DNA from: Corynebacterium ulceribovis DSM 45146
GTDB taxonomy: Bacteria > Actinomycetota > Actinomycetes > Mycobacteriales > Mycobacteriaceae
Direction of reading: 5' to 3'
Length of the DNA stretch: 64,000 bases
Assembly: GCF_000372445.1 (NCBI RefSeq)
Contig: NZ_AQUY01000001.1
Coordinates: 31,157 to 95,156, forward strand
Shown here: piece after piece, positions 35,208 to 45,854 of the stretch
Position numbering within the stretch: position 1 is the stretch's first letter
Layout: every line of letters starts with the position of its first letter
Program-made: the position numbers and the translations under genes
Notes under the pieces: model-generated
What the model saw: only the letters and a program-made list of their open reading frames with translations
What the model was told of the DNA's origin: nothing
Database searches by the model: none

Positions 35208-36455
35208 ATGTCGCGAACCGGAAGTAACGCTGAGGCCCTGCGCGGGCGGTCTAATCAGAAACTGTCATGGCTGTGGGTTGCCATCTCTGTATTTGGTATC
35301 TCATGGGGCGGAAACCAGTTTTCGCCCATGTTGGTGTTTTACCACCAGGACAATGTTCTCGACTCAGTGTTCATTAACTCACTGATGTTCATCTACGCCT
35401 TGGGCATGGTGCCGTCATTGCTGATTGCCGGCCCGCTATCCGACCGGTATGGCCGTAAACCCGTCATGCTATTCGCCCCAGTGTTCATTGTTCTGGGATC
35501 GATTCTGTTGGCTTCGGGGCAGACTTTCGGACCACTGCTGGCGTTAGGTCGGTTCATTTCCGGGCTTGCAGTTGGTATCGCTATGTCAGTTGGTGGTTCG
35601 TGGGTGAAGGAACTGTCGCAGGCGCCTTTTGATCCTTCAGCGAAGGATACGTCCGGCGCGAAACGTCAAGCTATGGCGTCGACTCTGGGGTTCGCTCTTG
35701 GTGGAGGTGGCGCCGCTGCGATGGCACAGTGGCTGCCGTTGCCTGGCCAGCTGCCGTACCTCATCCACATTCTTATTATTTTGACCACAGTTGGTCTGCT
35801 CTTTGCTGTTCCGGAAACCCGCCAAAGCGCACACCTGCGCACTAAAGGCTCCTTTTGGCATGACGTCCGTACCCCTTCGGTACTGCACCCGCGCTTTTTG
35901 ACGGTGGTCGCCACTACCGCGCCTTGGGTCTTCGGGTGTGGCGGTGTGGCCTACGCCATCATGCCGACATTGACCACACATTTGACGGACTACCCACTGG
36001 CTAACGCCGGTCTGATGTCTATCGTTGCCCTCGGCGTTGGCTTTATCACGCAGCAGTTCGCTCCGTATCTGGTGGACCGCGGGAGCGCGCGTGGCCTCAT
36101 CGTCGCGATGATCGCGGTGATTATTGCCATGAGCGCAACCACCTACATCAACGAGCACCTCACCTTCGGCTTGTCCCTCGTCGTGGTTGTGCTGCTGGGC
36201 ATCGGTTACGGTTTGACACTGTTCAACGGCTTGAATGAAGTGCAGCGGATTGCCGGCCCAAGCGACTTGGCTGGCCTGACTGGCATTTTCTACATCATTG
36301 CTTACATCGGCTTCGCCTTCCCCGCCATCCTGGAAAAGCTCCACGAGCTCAATGATTTCTTCACCTACACCCGCATGTTTGCTTTCGGCGCGGTGATGGC
36401 CGCAGTCTCGCTGGTTATCGTCCTCATTTTCTCGAAGCGAAACATTCCGGCCTAG
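35208..36455 (+). CDS. Major facilitator superfamily transporter
   Basis: A 415-aa carrier with twelve hydrophobic segments. The loop 2-3 motif GPLSDRYGRKPVM is the standard MFS signature. The substrate cannot be told; neighbours give no hint. I start at ATG 35208 (MSRTGSNAEA); the frame is open back to 35103 but that part runs through the upstream terminator. The gene stands alone on its strand, followed by the epimerase gene after about 40 bases. Confidence 0.88.
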   Translation: MSRTGSNAEALRGRSNQKLSWLWVAISVFGISWGGNQFSPMLVFYHQDNVLDSVFINSLMFIYALGMVPSLLIAGPLSDRYGRKPVMLFAPVFIVLGSILLASGQTFGPLLALGRFISGLAVGIAMSVGGSWVKELSQAPFDPSAKDTSGAKRQAMASTLGFALGGGGAAAMAQWLPLPGQLPYLIHILIILTTVGLLFAVPETRQSAHLRTKGSFWHDVRTPSVLHPRFLTVVATTAPWVFGCGGVAYAIMPTLTTHLTDYPLANAGLMSIVALGVGFITQQFAPYLVDRGSARGLIVAMIAVIIAMSATTYINEHLTFGLSLVVVVLLGIGYGLTLFNGLNEVQRIAGPSDLAGLTGIFYIIAYIGFAFPAILEKLHELNDFFTYTRMFAFGAVMAAVSLVIVLIFSKRNIPA

Positions 36456-36469
36456 CTTCTTCGCGATAG

Positions 36470-37782
<1,313 letters not shown>

Positions 37783-38493
37783 TTACGGCAACCTCCGCGC
37801 CACAAACTCGTCGGACAGAATGTTGATGCCATTAATCAGCGACTGTCCCTTCGACATCGAGTATTCGGTGTACAGAATATCGACTGGCTCTTCCGCAGTC
37901 CGCCATTTCTTTTGGTCCATGGTGTGCACAAATTCGGAAGCATGGCTCATACCGTTCATCCGCAGGTTCAGCTCCTGCGCGACCTTCTGGTTGAACGCAC
38001 GCAAGCCATTATGTGCATCCGTCAGCCCCAAGCGGCGGGTGCGTGGCGACAAAAACACCACGGTTTTCAACACGATGCGCTTAATCAGGGGCACCTGGTC
38101 GTCAGCGCTGCGTGGCCGGCCAAAACGAGTACCCACCACAATGTCAATCGGTTCGGTGCGTAGCCGCTCGATCATCCGCTTGACGTCTTTGACTTGGTGT
38201 TGGCCATCGGCATCAAACGTCACAAAGTACTGTGCGCCTGGCTGCATCCGCGCGTATTCAACACCGGTTTGAATGGCCGCGCCTTGGCCAAGGTTGACTG
38301 GGTGATTCACCAAATGCGCACCGGCAGCATGGATTTCGGCGGCGGAATTATCCGCAGAACCATCGTTGACGGCGACAATATTCGGGAAGGTTTGCAAGGC
38401 ATCCGAAAGGACTTCCCGAATGACTTGCCCCTCGTTGTAGCACGGAACAATCAGCCAGGTGTCTGAATAGTTCGAGTTGGCAGGGGTGCTCAT
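37783..38493 (-). CDS. GT2 glycosyltransferase, polyprenyl-phosphate mannosyltransferase-like
   Basis: A 236-aa family 2 glycosyltransferase. The N-terminal LIVPCYNEGQVIREVL and the metal-binding FDADGQHQVKD identify the DPM1/GtrB-like group that moves a sugar from a nucleotide to a lipid phosphate. There is no C-terminal membrane domain, so the DUF2304 protein encoded directly downstream may provide it. It lies in a run with another GT2 and a flippase, which points to glycan or glycolipid assembly. Confidence 0.87.
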   Translation of the reverse strand: MSTPANSNYSDTWLIVPCYNEGQVIREVLSDALQTFPNIVAVNDGSADNSAAEIHAAGAHLVNHPVNLGQGAAIQTGVEYARMQPGAQYFVTFDADGQHQVKDVKRMIERLRTEPIDIVVGTRFGRPRSADDQVPLIKRIVLKTVVFLSPRTRRLGLTDAHNGLRAFNQKVAQELNLRMNGMSHASEFVHTMDQKKWRTAEEPVDILYTEYSMSKGQSLINGINILSDEFVARRLP

Positions 38494-38510
38494 AATGGCT
38501 TTACTCTAGT

Positions 38511-39383
38511 TCAGTTCGTGGAATTCTTATGGAACAGCCGCCGGTATAGGCTTTTCACTGCCCCCCGCGGCAGGATTCGGTACCCCATCCGCGCCACAAA
38601 GTTAAACGCTGCCCGGGGCTTATTGACGATTTGGTAGCGCAACAAATACCGCTGCATCTGCAATTCTGACCGCCATAAATCGCGTCCTGTGCGCCGATCA
38701 AATACAGCTTCTGAGGTGCGAAACATGGTCAACGGTTCCGGCAGATTTTCGAAACGGTATCCGCACGCCAGCATCCGCGCCCATAGTTCGTAATCCTCCA
38801 TCATCGGCACATTGCGATAGTTTCCAGCAGACAGTACCGACTCGGTTCGAAGCATCGAGGAGGGGTTATTTATCGGAGAGTTGATCCGCATGTACTTTTT
38901 GATTGCTTCATGGCGTTCTGGCAAGGACCGAACCGCAACGATAGCTTCTTCCGGAGTTTTCCCGCCGACAACTTCCGCGTCGTCGAATTCGGCAACTGCA
39001 GTCCCGAGCACATCAAGAGGCTTCCCTGCGGCATCGGCCGCTTCAAATATTTCTAGCTGCTTCTCAAAACGCTCAGGCACAGCGATGTCGTCAGCGTCGA
39101 GTCGAGCAGTCAGCGTGGAGCTGATGGTGCGCATTCCGGCGGCCGCAGCAGGGCCAGCGCCGGAGTTTACTGCTAAACGGATCCGCCGCATCTCGGGATG
39201 CTGCTTGGAGGCGTCATCAAGCACTTCAGTGAGGGCATCCGGCAACGGGCCGTCTTCGACAATGACTACTTCGTCAGCCATGTGGGTCTGCGCCCATAGG
39301 GATTCGAGAGCGGCCTGCAAGTGCGTCGGGTCGATGCGGTGATAGACCGTAACTAGGGCGGTTAGTGAGGTAGCAGTAGTCAC
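38511..39383 (-). CDS. GT2 glycosyltransferase
   Basis: A family 2 glycosyltransferase of about 290 residues. TALVTVYHRIDP opens the fold, EDGPLPDALTEV and ARLDADDIAVPERFEKQ (DxD) bind the nucleotide sugar, and MMEDYELWARML is the acceptor-side ED motif. I start at GTG 39383, eleven bases after the flippase stop; the frame runs back to 39428 inside the flippase gene. Sugar and acceptor are unknown. An 11-mer copy lies near the C-terminal end. Confidence 0.86.
   Translation of the reverse strand: MTTATSLTALVTVYHRIDPTHLQAALESLWAQTHMADEVVIVEDGPLPDALTEVLDDASKQHPEMRRIRLAVNSGAGPAAAAGMRTISSTLTARLDADDIAVPERFEKQLEIFEAADAAGKPLDVLGTAVAEFDDAEVVGGKTPEEAIVAVRSLPERHEAIKKYMRINSPINNPSSMLRTESVLSAGNYRNVPMMEDYELWARMLACGYRFENLPEPLTMFRTSEAVFDRRTGRDLWRSELQMQRYLLRYQIVNKPRAAFNFVARMGYRILPRGAVKSLYRRLFHKNSTN
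38618..38628 (-). repeat. CGTCAATAAGC dispersed 11-mer, copy 8
   Basis: Sense copy in the second GT2 gene, read as Val-Asn-Lys. Confidence 0.85.
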
Positions 39384-39393
39384 ACTTGGCACT

Positions 39394-40620
39394 TTAGCCG
39401 CCGGTAGAGGTACGCAGCATGCCGACACCTTGCAAAGCTAGACCCAAAAGTGGGCCGACAATCAGGGCTAGTGATGCGGAAGTAGCCAGCGGCAATGGCA
39501 ACAGCAACAAGCCAATTGCTGCCCCTGTGGCCACCAGCCAACCGACTAGATAGAGGTTGTGCCGCTCATAGGCAATGGTGGCGCTACCAGCGACCATCAG
39601 CGATGCCGTGCAGGTCGCGCCAATTGTGAGCATCGCCAACACAGAACCGGGGACAGCAAACGCTGATTGCCGCAGCAAGAACTCCATTAACCAAGGGCCC
39701 ACTAGCCACGCCCCAGCTGCGCCCACCAGCCCTACTGCCCACACGAAACCTAGCGGGCGAATCAGCGCACGCAGTGGGGTATCGCGGTGCTTGACGAAGT
39801 GCACAATCATCGCTGACTGGAACTGCTGCAAAGGCACCAGCAGCGGTGCTCGGGTCAGCGTGACTGCGTAAATGACAGCCGCAGCAGTGACAGCTTGGCC
39901 GGTGGTATCCGGGTTCGTTAGTCGCACCAGTGTAGGAAACCCGGTGATGAGTACAGCATTGGCCCCAGAGGCGACCATGGCGGTGCCGACTCGGGTGAAG
40001 AACGTACGTGGAGGCACATCGGTGAGACTGCGCAGCGCAACCCGTGCCTCCGGTGACGTCGCGGCAATGACCAGCCACGAAGCAGCACCAATAACAGTGA
40101 TAACAAGGAATGCGAGTAGCCCCCAGCCCGCCTGCCACGCAACAAGTGCGATAACCATGCGGACACCAGAATCCAGCGCAATCATCGTTGCGTATTGGCG
40201 CCACAGCTGGCAGCCAGATAGAACTCCGGCGACTGCCGCCTGAATGGCATACGACAGCAGTCCGACTGCCAAAAGCGCAATGCCGGTGACGTGTTCGGTG
40301 CGCATGAGCTGGCCAATCCACAGTGGCCCCGACGCAGCAATAAGAACAGCGGTAATGACGCCGATGCCTAGGGCCACCAAGAGCGGCCGAGCTGTCGGAT
40401 TTCCACTCGGCGTAGTGTTCTGTTCCCGCGCGGTCGACACTGCACGGGTAGTTTCCTGCATAATGCCGCCGAGGACACCGGTGGCAGCGAAGAACAATCC
40501 CCAATAGGCATTGAACTCAGTGGTGGTTTCAATGTCAGCGCCTAGCGCCCACGCAGCGACAATGATCACCACAAAGCCGGAAATTCCGGCAATGATTGTC
40601 GCGGCTGTTAGGAATCGCAC
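39394..40620 (-). CDS. Polysaccharide/lipid-linked oligosaccharide flippase-like protein
   Basis: A 408-aa protein with about twelve membrane segments, similar in plan to Wzx/MATE-type flippases (MviN-like fold). There is no strict motif to name a substrate. Its GTG start overlaps the end of the peptidase gene by 13 bases, and the two glycosyltransferase genes follow on the same strand, so it probably exports a lipid-linked glycan made by them. Confidence 0.8.
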   Translation of the reverse strand: MRFLTAATIIAGISGFVVIIVAAWALGADIETTTEFNAYWGLFFAATGVLGGIMQETTRAVSTAREQNTTPSGNPTARPLLVALGIGVITAVLIAASGPLWIGQLMRTEHVTGIALLAVGLLSYAIQAAVAGVLSGCQLWRQYATMIALDSGVRMVIALVAWQAGWGLLAFLVITVIGAASWLVIAATSPEARVALRSLTDVPPRTFFTRVGTAMVASGANAVLITGFPTLVRLTNPDTTGQAVTAAAVIYAVTLTRAPLLVPLQQFQSAMIVHFVKHRDTPLRALIRPLGFVWAVGLVGAAGAWLVGPWLMEFLLRQSAFAVPGSVLAMLTIGATCTASLMVAGSATIAYERHNLYLVGWLVATGAAIGLLLLPLPLATSASLALIVGPLLGLALQGVGMLRTSTGG

Positions 40621-41987
40621 GGGGTTAGTTTAGTCGGAAACGGGGGCAACTCAGTCCGACCCAGCCACTGGGTGAACAGTAGGTCAGCGTGGCTAGCTGC
40701 GATGCCTTCGTCACGGCAGACTCGGTTGACCAACGAGCGCATATCGACTGTGTCAACCACACCATGCTGGTTCTCGCTGGTCCATTGGTGGAGCAAACGA
40801 ATGAAGGCTTCGTCACCAAGCAAAATGCGCAAGGCGTGCACCATCATTGCGCCCCGCTTATAAACGCGGTCATCAAACATGTCGTTGGCGCCTGGGTCGG
40901 CAAGCAGGAGGTCCTGCGGTTTTTCGGCCAGCAGGTTGTAGTGCTTCCAGGCCTTTTCGTCGGCGCTCGGCCCACCCGAGCGTTCCGACCAGAGCCATTC
41001 GGCGTAGCAGGCGAAGCCTTCGTTCAGCCAGATGTCCTGCCATGATGCGAGGCCGACGGAGTTGCCGAACCACTGGTGGGACAGCTCGTGGGCGATGAGC
41101 CGTTCCCATTTGCCGTCGCCACGGGCATGGTTCGCCCCGAAAATCGAAAGGCCCTGTGCCTCCAGTGGGATTTCCAGCTCATCTTCAACCACCACAACGG
41201 TGTACTGGCTGAATGGGTACTCGCCGAAAAGTGCCTCGTAGGTCGCAAGCATCTCGGCCTGCTGGGCGAAGTCAGCTTTGACTCCGGCCCGCAGTTTCGC
41301 CGGGTAGTAGATGTATACCGGTACCCGCGCGCCGGGCAGTTGCCACACCTCGAATTCGCCGGTCACCACGGATGCCAGGTACGTTGCCATGGGATGTTCG
41401 GCGGTGTAGTGCCAGGTGGTGCGGGAACCATGGGCGTGTTTGCCGAGCAGAATGCCGTTGCACACCACGGTGTAAGGATTGTCGGCAGTGATGGCAAAGT
41501 TATAGCGCGCCTTGACTTCTGGGTCGTCGTCACACGGGAACCAGGAGGCAGCGCCGATAGGCTGGCTGGCAACTAGTGAGCCGGATTCGGTTTCTTCCCA
41601 GCCGAGTTCGCCCCACGGGGATTTCACTGGCCGCGGCGACCCAGCGTACTTCACGGTCAAGGTGAGCAGTTCGTCCGGCTGGACCACTCGGTCGAAGTAT
41701 ACGCGGAGTTTGCGTGCGGAGTGCGAATATTTCTGCACGCGCACTGGGTTGGCGCCGGCGGCGCTGCAGGTCACTTTCCCCACCCGCAGGTGGTGCGCAA
41801 AGTCGAGGGTGAGCACTTTGATGGCCAGGTTGGTTTCAATGTGCAGCGTGGCCTCGGCCTGCAGGTAGTTCGGCAGGACACGGTAGTTCAGGTCGAGGTC
41901 ATACTTGGTGACCCGAAAGCCCAGGTTGAACTCGATACCGGTGTAGTGATTCCGGAACGGGGACGCAGGGGTGGAGGAAGTAATCAT
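40608..41987 (-). CDS. M1-family zinc metallopeptidase
   Basis: A 459-aa aminopeptidase-N-like protein. The zinc motif is HELSHQWFG (HExxH) followed by NEGFACYAEW, whose Glu is the third ligand; the beta-sheet N-terminal domain ends in the substrate loop around EAQGLSIFGA. It is short compared with typical M1 enzymes (about 850 aa) because the C-terminal helical domain is missing, as in other actinobacterial short forms. There is no signal peptide, so it should act in the cytoplasm. It follows the prolyl oligopeptidase gene by 31 bases. Confidence 0.9.
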   Translation of the reverse strand: MITSSTPASPFRNHYTGIEFNLGFRVTKYDLDLNYRVLPNYLQAEATLHIETNLAIKVLTLDFAHHLRVGKVTCSAAGANPVRVQKYSHSARKLRVYFDRVVQPDELLTLTVKYAGSPRPVKSPWGELGWEETESGSLVASQPIGAASWFPCDDDPEVKARYNFAITADNPYTVVCNGILLGKHAHGSRTTWHYTAEHPMATYLASVVTGEFEVWQLPGARVPVYIYYPAKLRAGVKADFAQQAEMLATYEALFGEYPFSQYTVVVVEDELEIPLEAQGLSIFGANHARGDGKWERLIAHELSHQWFGNSVGLASWQDIWLNEGFACYAEWLWSERSGGPSADEKAWKHYNLLAEKPQDLLLADPGANDMFDDRVYKRGAMMVHALRILLGDEAFIRLLHQWTSENQHGVVDTVDMRSLVNRVCRDEGIAASHADLLFTQWLGRTELPPFPTKLTPCDS

Positions 41988-42018
41988 TGTCTTGTCAGCT
42001 TATCCCGCGGCACCGACA

Positions 42019-44130
42019 CTATTCGCCGCGCCCACCGATCTGCCGCCACAACCACGTATAGATCAGCGCTTCTACCTGCGCAATCTGCGCATTATCTGCT
42101 GCGCCGCCGTGCCCGCCTTCCGTGTTTTCGAAGTAATCAACCGGCTGATGTGCCGCAGCGAGCGCCCACGCAAATGTCCGCGCATGCGCCGGGTGCACTC
42201 GGTCATCGCGGGTCGAAGTCGTCACCAAAGTTGGTGGGTACGGCCGCACCGAATGCTTATTGACGTTATGGAGCGGCGAGTAGCTTTCCAACACAGCTCG
42301 GAGCTGCGGATCCTCCGGATCGCCATATTCGGCCATCCAGGACGCGCCCGCGGACAGCTCGTGATAGCGCAGCATGTCGATGAGTGGAACCTGGCTGACG
42401 GCAGCGCCAAAAGCTTCGGGGTAGGAAGTCAGGGCCACGGCAGTAAGCAGCCCGCCATTGGAGCCGCCGCGGATCCCGAGCTGGTCGGAGGTGGCATACC
42501 CACGAGTGACTAGATCTTCGAGCACCGCCTGGTGGTCCTCGTAGATTTTTGTCCGGTTGGCCCCGGTGACGCTGGTGTGCCAGTCGGGGCCGAACTCGCC
42601 GCCACCACGCAAATTCGCGACCACATAGTTGCCGCCCTGCGACAGCCAGCCGATGCCGCAGGTAGCGGAGTACCCGGGAACCAATGAGACTTCGAAGCCG
42701 CCGTAGGCAGAGACCAGTGTTGGTTTCGGAGTTGGTGTGCGATCTGGCGTGTCTTCGTTGTCGAAGGCGCCAGTGATGAAGTACGGAATTGCGGTGCCAT
42801 CTTGTGAGATAGCTGTGTGCTGGCGGGTCGACAAGCCGGTTACGTCAAAAAGCTCGGGGCTTTTTCGAATCGTGGTGATGGGGTCGCCGTCGATGCTGCC
42901 ACGCAGCAACGTGGCTGGTTGCGTGTAGCTGGAACCGACCAGCCAGACTTCGTTGTCGGTGGTGGGGTTCGTGCCGATGACGCTCGTGGTCGCGGGCGCG
43001 GCGAGGGCGCCGACGAGTGGCAGTGGTTCCGGTTCCCAGGTGTCGACGTGCAGGGTGACTAGTTGCGTGGCGACGTTATTGAGGAGCGTCAGGATTAAGA
43101 AATCTTTGGTCCAGGCCAATGATTGGAAGGACGTTGTCGCAGTTGGCGAGAAGATTGTTGTGAAGTTTCGGTCTCCGGAGAGGAACTCCGCGAAGTCGAT
43201 GAGGGCGACGGTCCCAGGTGCGATTCCGAGGTAGTCAGTGCGCGGGATGATGACCAGCCAGTGTCGGTGGATGCTGAATTCGCAGTCTTCCGGCAGATCA
43301 ATGTGGTGCAGTCCGTCGTCGGTGACGAGGAATCGTTGTGAGCGGTAGAAGTCGAGGGCGCGCTCGATGAAGGTGCGCTCGAAACCTTCGGTGGCATCGT
43401 GCCAGGCGCCCACGGCAACATCGGTGGCTTCGCCGGTGAAGAGGATGTCGGCGTCAGCCAGCGCTGCACCGCGCTCCCATCGGCGAATCTGGCGCGGGTA
43501 GCCGGAAGCCGTCAGCGAATCGGGGCCGAGGTTTGTGCCGACCAAGAGAGTATCGCGGTCAAGCCAGCTGACGTCAGATTTAGCTTCGGGAACCGTGAAA
43601 CCACCTGCGGATTCCGGGATGAAGCTTGCAGTGTCGATATCAAATTCGCGGATGATGGTGGCGTCGGAGCCGCCCCGTGACAGCCGCACGAGTGCTCGGT
43701 CGTATGCCGGATAGCGGACATGGGCGCCCTTCCATACCCAGTTCTCTTGGTCGAGCTCCGCCAACTGGTCAACGTCAATAAGCACCTGCCACTGCGGGGA
43801 CCCATCAAGGTAGGTGTCGGCCGGGCAGCGGCGCCATAGGCCGCGGGGGTGGTTGGCGTCGCGCCAAAAGTTGTAGAGCCAGTCGCCGCGACGGCGTGGA
43901 AACGGGATCCGGTCATCGGTGTCGAGGGCGGTGCGTAGCCGATCTTGTAACTCTGGGTTCGCGAATTCGGTGGTGGTGCGCTCCGACCAGTCGGTAGCCC
44001 AACCGAGGGCATCGTCGCCGTCGATGTCATCGAGCCATGCAGGTGGTGCGCCCGTGATGGCAGCGGTGGCTGTGGCGGATAGTGCGTGCGGCGAAGAAGA
44101 AGACCCCATGCCACTACAGCGTAGCGACAT
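42019..44130 (-). CDS. Prolyl oligopeptidase family serine peptidase (S9)
   Basis: A 703-aa enzyme with an N-terminal beta-propeller and a C-terminal alpha/beta-hydrolase domain. The catalytic set is GGSNGGLL (Ser), TRDDRVHP (Asp) and EGGHGGA (His). It cleaves short proline peptides in the cytoplasm. The start may be ATG 44130 or ATG 44109 (MGSSSSPHAL); neither has a strong ribosome site. The gene holds two 11-mer copies in opposite orientation about 1.5 kb apart. The mycolyltransferase gene lies upstream on the same strand. Confidence 0.9.
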   Translation of the reverse strand: MSLRCSGMGSSSSPHALSATATAAITGAPPAWLDDIDGDDALGWATDWSERTTTEFANPELQDRLRTALDTDDRIPFPRRRGDWLYNFWRDANHPRGLWRRCPADTYLDGSPQWQVLIDVDQLAELDQENWVWKGAHVRYPAYDRALVRLSRGGSDATIIREFDIDTASFIPESAGGFTVPEAKSDVSWLDRDTLLVGTNLGPDSLTASGYPRQIRRWERGAALADADILFTGEATDVAVGAWHDATEGFERTFIERALDFYRSQRFLVTDDGLHHIDLPEDCEFSIHRHWLVIIPRTDYLGIAPGTVALIDFAEFLSGDRNFTTIFSPTATTSFQSLAWTKDFLILTLLNNVATQLVTLHVDTWEPEPLPLVGALAAPATTSVIGTNPTTDNEVWLVGSSYTQPATLLRGSIDGDPITTIRKSPELFDVTGLSTRQHTAISQDGTAIPYFITGAFDNEDTPDRTPTPKPTLVSAYGGFEVSLVPGYSATCGIGWLSQGGNYVVANLRGGGEFGPDWHTSVTGANRTKIYEDHQAVLEDLVTRGYATSDQLGIRGGSNGGLLTAVALTSYPEAFGAAVSQVPLIDMLRYHELSAGASWMAEYGDPEDPQLRAVLESYSPLHNVNKHSVRPYPPTLVTTSTRDDRVHPAHARTFAWALAAAHQPVDYFENTEGGHGGAADNAQIAQVEALIYTWLWRQIGGRGE
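42255..42265 (-). repeat. CGTCAATAAGC dispersed 11-mer, copy 9
   Basis: Sense copy in the prolyl oligopeptidase gene, read as Asn-Val-Asn-Lys. Confidence 0.85.
43773..43783 (+). repeat. CGTCAATAAGC dispersed 11-mer, copy 10
   Basis: Antisense copy in the same gene, which reads Leu-Ile-Asp-Val here. Confidence 0.85.
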
Positions 44131-44173
44131 GGGGTCAAATGGTTGCGCAGCAGGTAGCGCAACTGCGTGCAGG

Positions 44174-45325
44174 TTACTTCAGGCCGAAAGCTGGACCGAA
44201 GGTGGTGCGCCAGGACTTCTTCATATCGTCCTGCCAGTAAGGCCAGGAGTGGACACCGGAGTTACGGAACTCGAAGTGAGTCTTGTTGCTGGAGCCTTCG
44301 CGGTCCATCTTGACCTTCAGGTCGTGGGTGCAAGCGTTGGTAGCAGCCTCAATGCCGCCGCCGACTGCACGGACCCAGCCTGCGCCCAGCGGGTTATCGA
44401 AGTTCTTCATGGTGTCATGCTGGCCCATCAGACCAGTTGCGCTGGAGACGTACACGCGGGTGTTCTTCAGCTTGTGCGACTGGTGCAGAGCGGAGTTGTA
44501 GCGCCAGATAGCGTTGCCTGGCTTGCCCCACATCAGTTCGTCCTGGCCGCCACGGCCACCCCAGGTGAAGGTTGCCTTGACGGCAGCGATACCCAGTGGA
44601 GTTGCGGTGTCTGCGCAGCCGGAGAAGGAAGCGACTGCGTTGTAGAAGCCTGGGTTGTGCGCTGCCAACGTCAGGGAGCTGGTGCCGGACATGGACATAC
44701 CTTCGATGCCGCGCTTGCCGTTACCGTTGATCTTCTTTTCCAGTGGTCCTGGCAGTTCCTTGGTCAGGAAGGTTTCCCACTTCTGCTTGCCGCCGAGGCT
44801 GTTGTTGTTGTTCACCCAGTCGGTGTAGTAGCTGAACTGACCTGCCATCGGGATGACGACGTTGACGGCCTTGTTGCTGAAGAAGTTGAGGATGTCAGTC
44901 TGGTACACCCAGTTCGCGCGGCCCTCGCCGCCGTCGCCACCGTTCAAGTAGTACAGGGTTGGCATTGGCTTGCTCTGGTCAACCTTCTTTGGATCCGGAC
45001 GCAGCCACAGCAGTGGGATGTCGCGGTTCATCGAAGGGGAGTGGTACCACAGCTCTACGACGCGGCCGGACTTCATTCCCTTCTTGAATTCCACTGGGAA
45101 CGCGTCGTCGCGCCAGCCGGTGGTGGCAGCTTTGCCGTTGGAGTCCTTGCCAACAAAGTTGATGTCGCCCTCACTGACGAGCTTTGCTTCGCGTGCGTTG
45201 GCAGCAGTGGACTTGTACTGGCTCAGAGACATAGCGCCGGCAACCCCAGGGGTGACGACGGCTGGGACGGACAAGACTGCAGCGGCTGCGACCGTGGCAA
45301 GGGCTTTTTGACGAGGCTCTTCATG
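44174..45325 (-). CDS. Corynemycolyltransferase (Ag85/Cmt family), signal peptide frameshifted
   Basis: Transfers mycolic acids to trehalose, arabinogalactan or proteins outside the cell. The mature part shows the esterase fold with GMSMSGTSS (catalytic Ser), and GVHSWPYW (catalytic His). From TTG 45274 only a partial signal sequence is read. The likely real start is ATG 45325 with AGAAAG before it: MKSLVKK is joined to ALATVAAAAVLSVPAV only if one base is added at about 45304 (AAAAAGCCC read as AAAAAGGCCC). So this gene has a one-base deletion relative to the expected frame, real or from sequencing. Which cmt paralogue it is I cannot tell. Confidence 0.87.
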   Translation of the reverse strand, partial: HEEPRQKALATVAAAAVLSVPAVVTPGVAGAMSLSQYKSTAANAREAKLVSEGDINFVGKDSNGKAATTGWRDDAFPVEFKKGMKSGRVVELWYHSPSMNRDIPLLWLRPDPKKVDQSKPMPTLYYLNGGDGGEGRANWVYQTDILNFFSNKAVNVVIPMAGQFSYYTDWVNNNNSLGGKQKWETFLTKELPGPLEKKINGNGKRGIEGMSMSGTSSLTLAAHNPGFYNAVASFSGCADTATPLGIAAVKATFTWGGRGGQDELMWGKPGNAIWRYNSALHQSHKLKNTRVYVSSATGLMGQHDTMKNFDNPLGAGWVRAVGGGIEAATNACTHDLKVKMDREGSSNKTHFEFRNSGVHSWPYWQDDMKKSWRTTFGPAFGLK

Positions 45326-45683
45326 TCAGCTTTCTTATGCGGGTGGACAACGGGGCGGCGGGAACTGATTGCCGGGTTGCGAATCTGTAATGCTTATCGA
45401 ATGTGGTCCGATAAACGTTGCAGATTGCTAACGATTCAGTAACCGAGATTTATGTTGGCTGGTTAAGTGGAGCCTGAGGTCTTGCCGCAGTGCTCACGAA
45501 GTCATACCAATTCTTTAGCTACCATAGGTGCTTAGCTACTCATTCGTCCAGCGGAATCACCCTAAAATCGAAACCATAGTGGCAGGACTGACATAATTTC
45601 GGTGGTGAGGTACTCTCAGTGAGTGGTATTTGGCCGGTGAGTTCAAGTTGGCCGCCCCTAATCTTTCAACCTTGGAGAAACTT
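45326..45683. other. Gene-free stretch between the mycolyltransferase and the 40-aa gene
   Basis: About 358 bases that should hold divergent promoters. I see no ORF with coding character and no RNA gene. AT-rich patches around 45380-45440 and 45580-45620 are candidate promoter regions, but no confident -35/-10 boxes. Confidence 0.5.
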
Positions 45684-45806
45684 ATGAACCCAGTTATCGC
45701 TATCGAAGAGTTCCTTGTCATGCTGAACAACACCGTGTTCGGTCCACTGTCTCACGGTGGGTCTTCCGGTATCTCTCAGCTGAAGTCCCTGCTGCGCGTC
45801 TTCTAA
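45684..45806 (+). CDS. 40-aa peptide, possible small cell-wall protein
   Basis: The frame starts MNPVIAIEEFLVMLNN, continues TVFGPLSHGGSSGISQL and ends KSLLRVF. TTGGAG stands eight bases before the ATG and a strong terminator follows, so the gene is a complete single-gene unit. There is no signal peptide. The amphipathic helix and Ser/Gly-rich middle recall the very short corynebacterial channel or mycoloylated proteins (PorA, PorH, 40-57 aa), and a mycolyltransferase gene is the neighbour, but I see no sequence identity to those from memory. Function unknown. Confidence 0.68.
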   Translation: MNPVIAIEEFLVMLNNTVFGPLSHGGSSGISQLKSLLRVF

Positions 45807-45854
45807 TTTGGGTGCGCCTCCGCGCACTAGGCTGCGACCAGTTCGCTCTGGATA

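Noticed and set aside
43919..45442. 507-aa plus-strand ORF opposite the mycolyltransferase and peptidase genes
   Set aside because: Crosses two recognised genes on the other strand and their gap; no family features.
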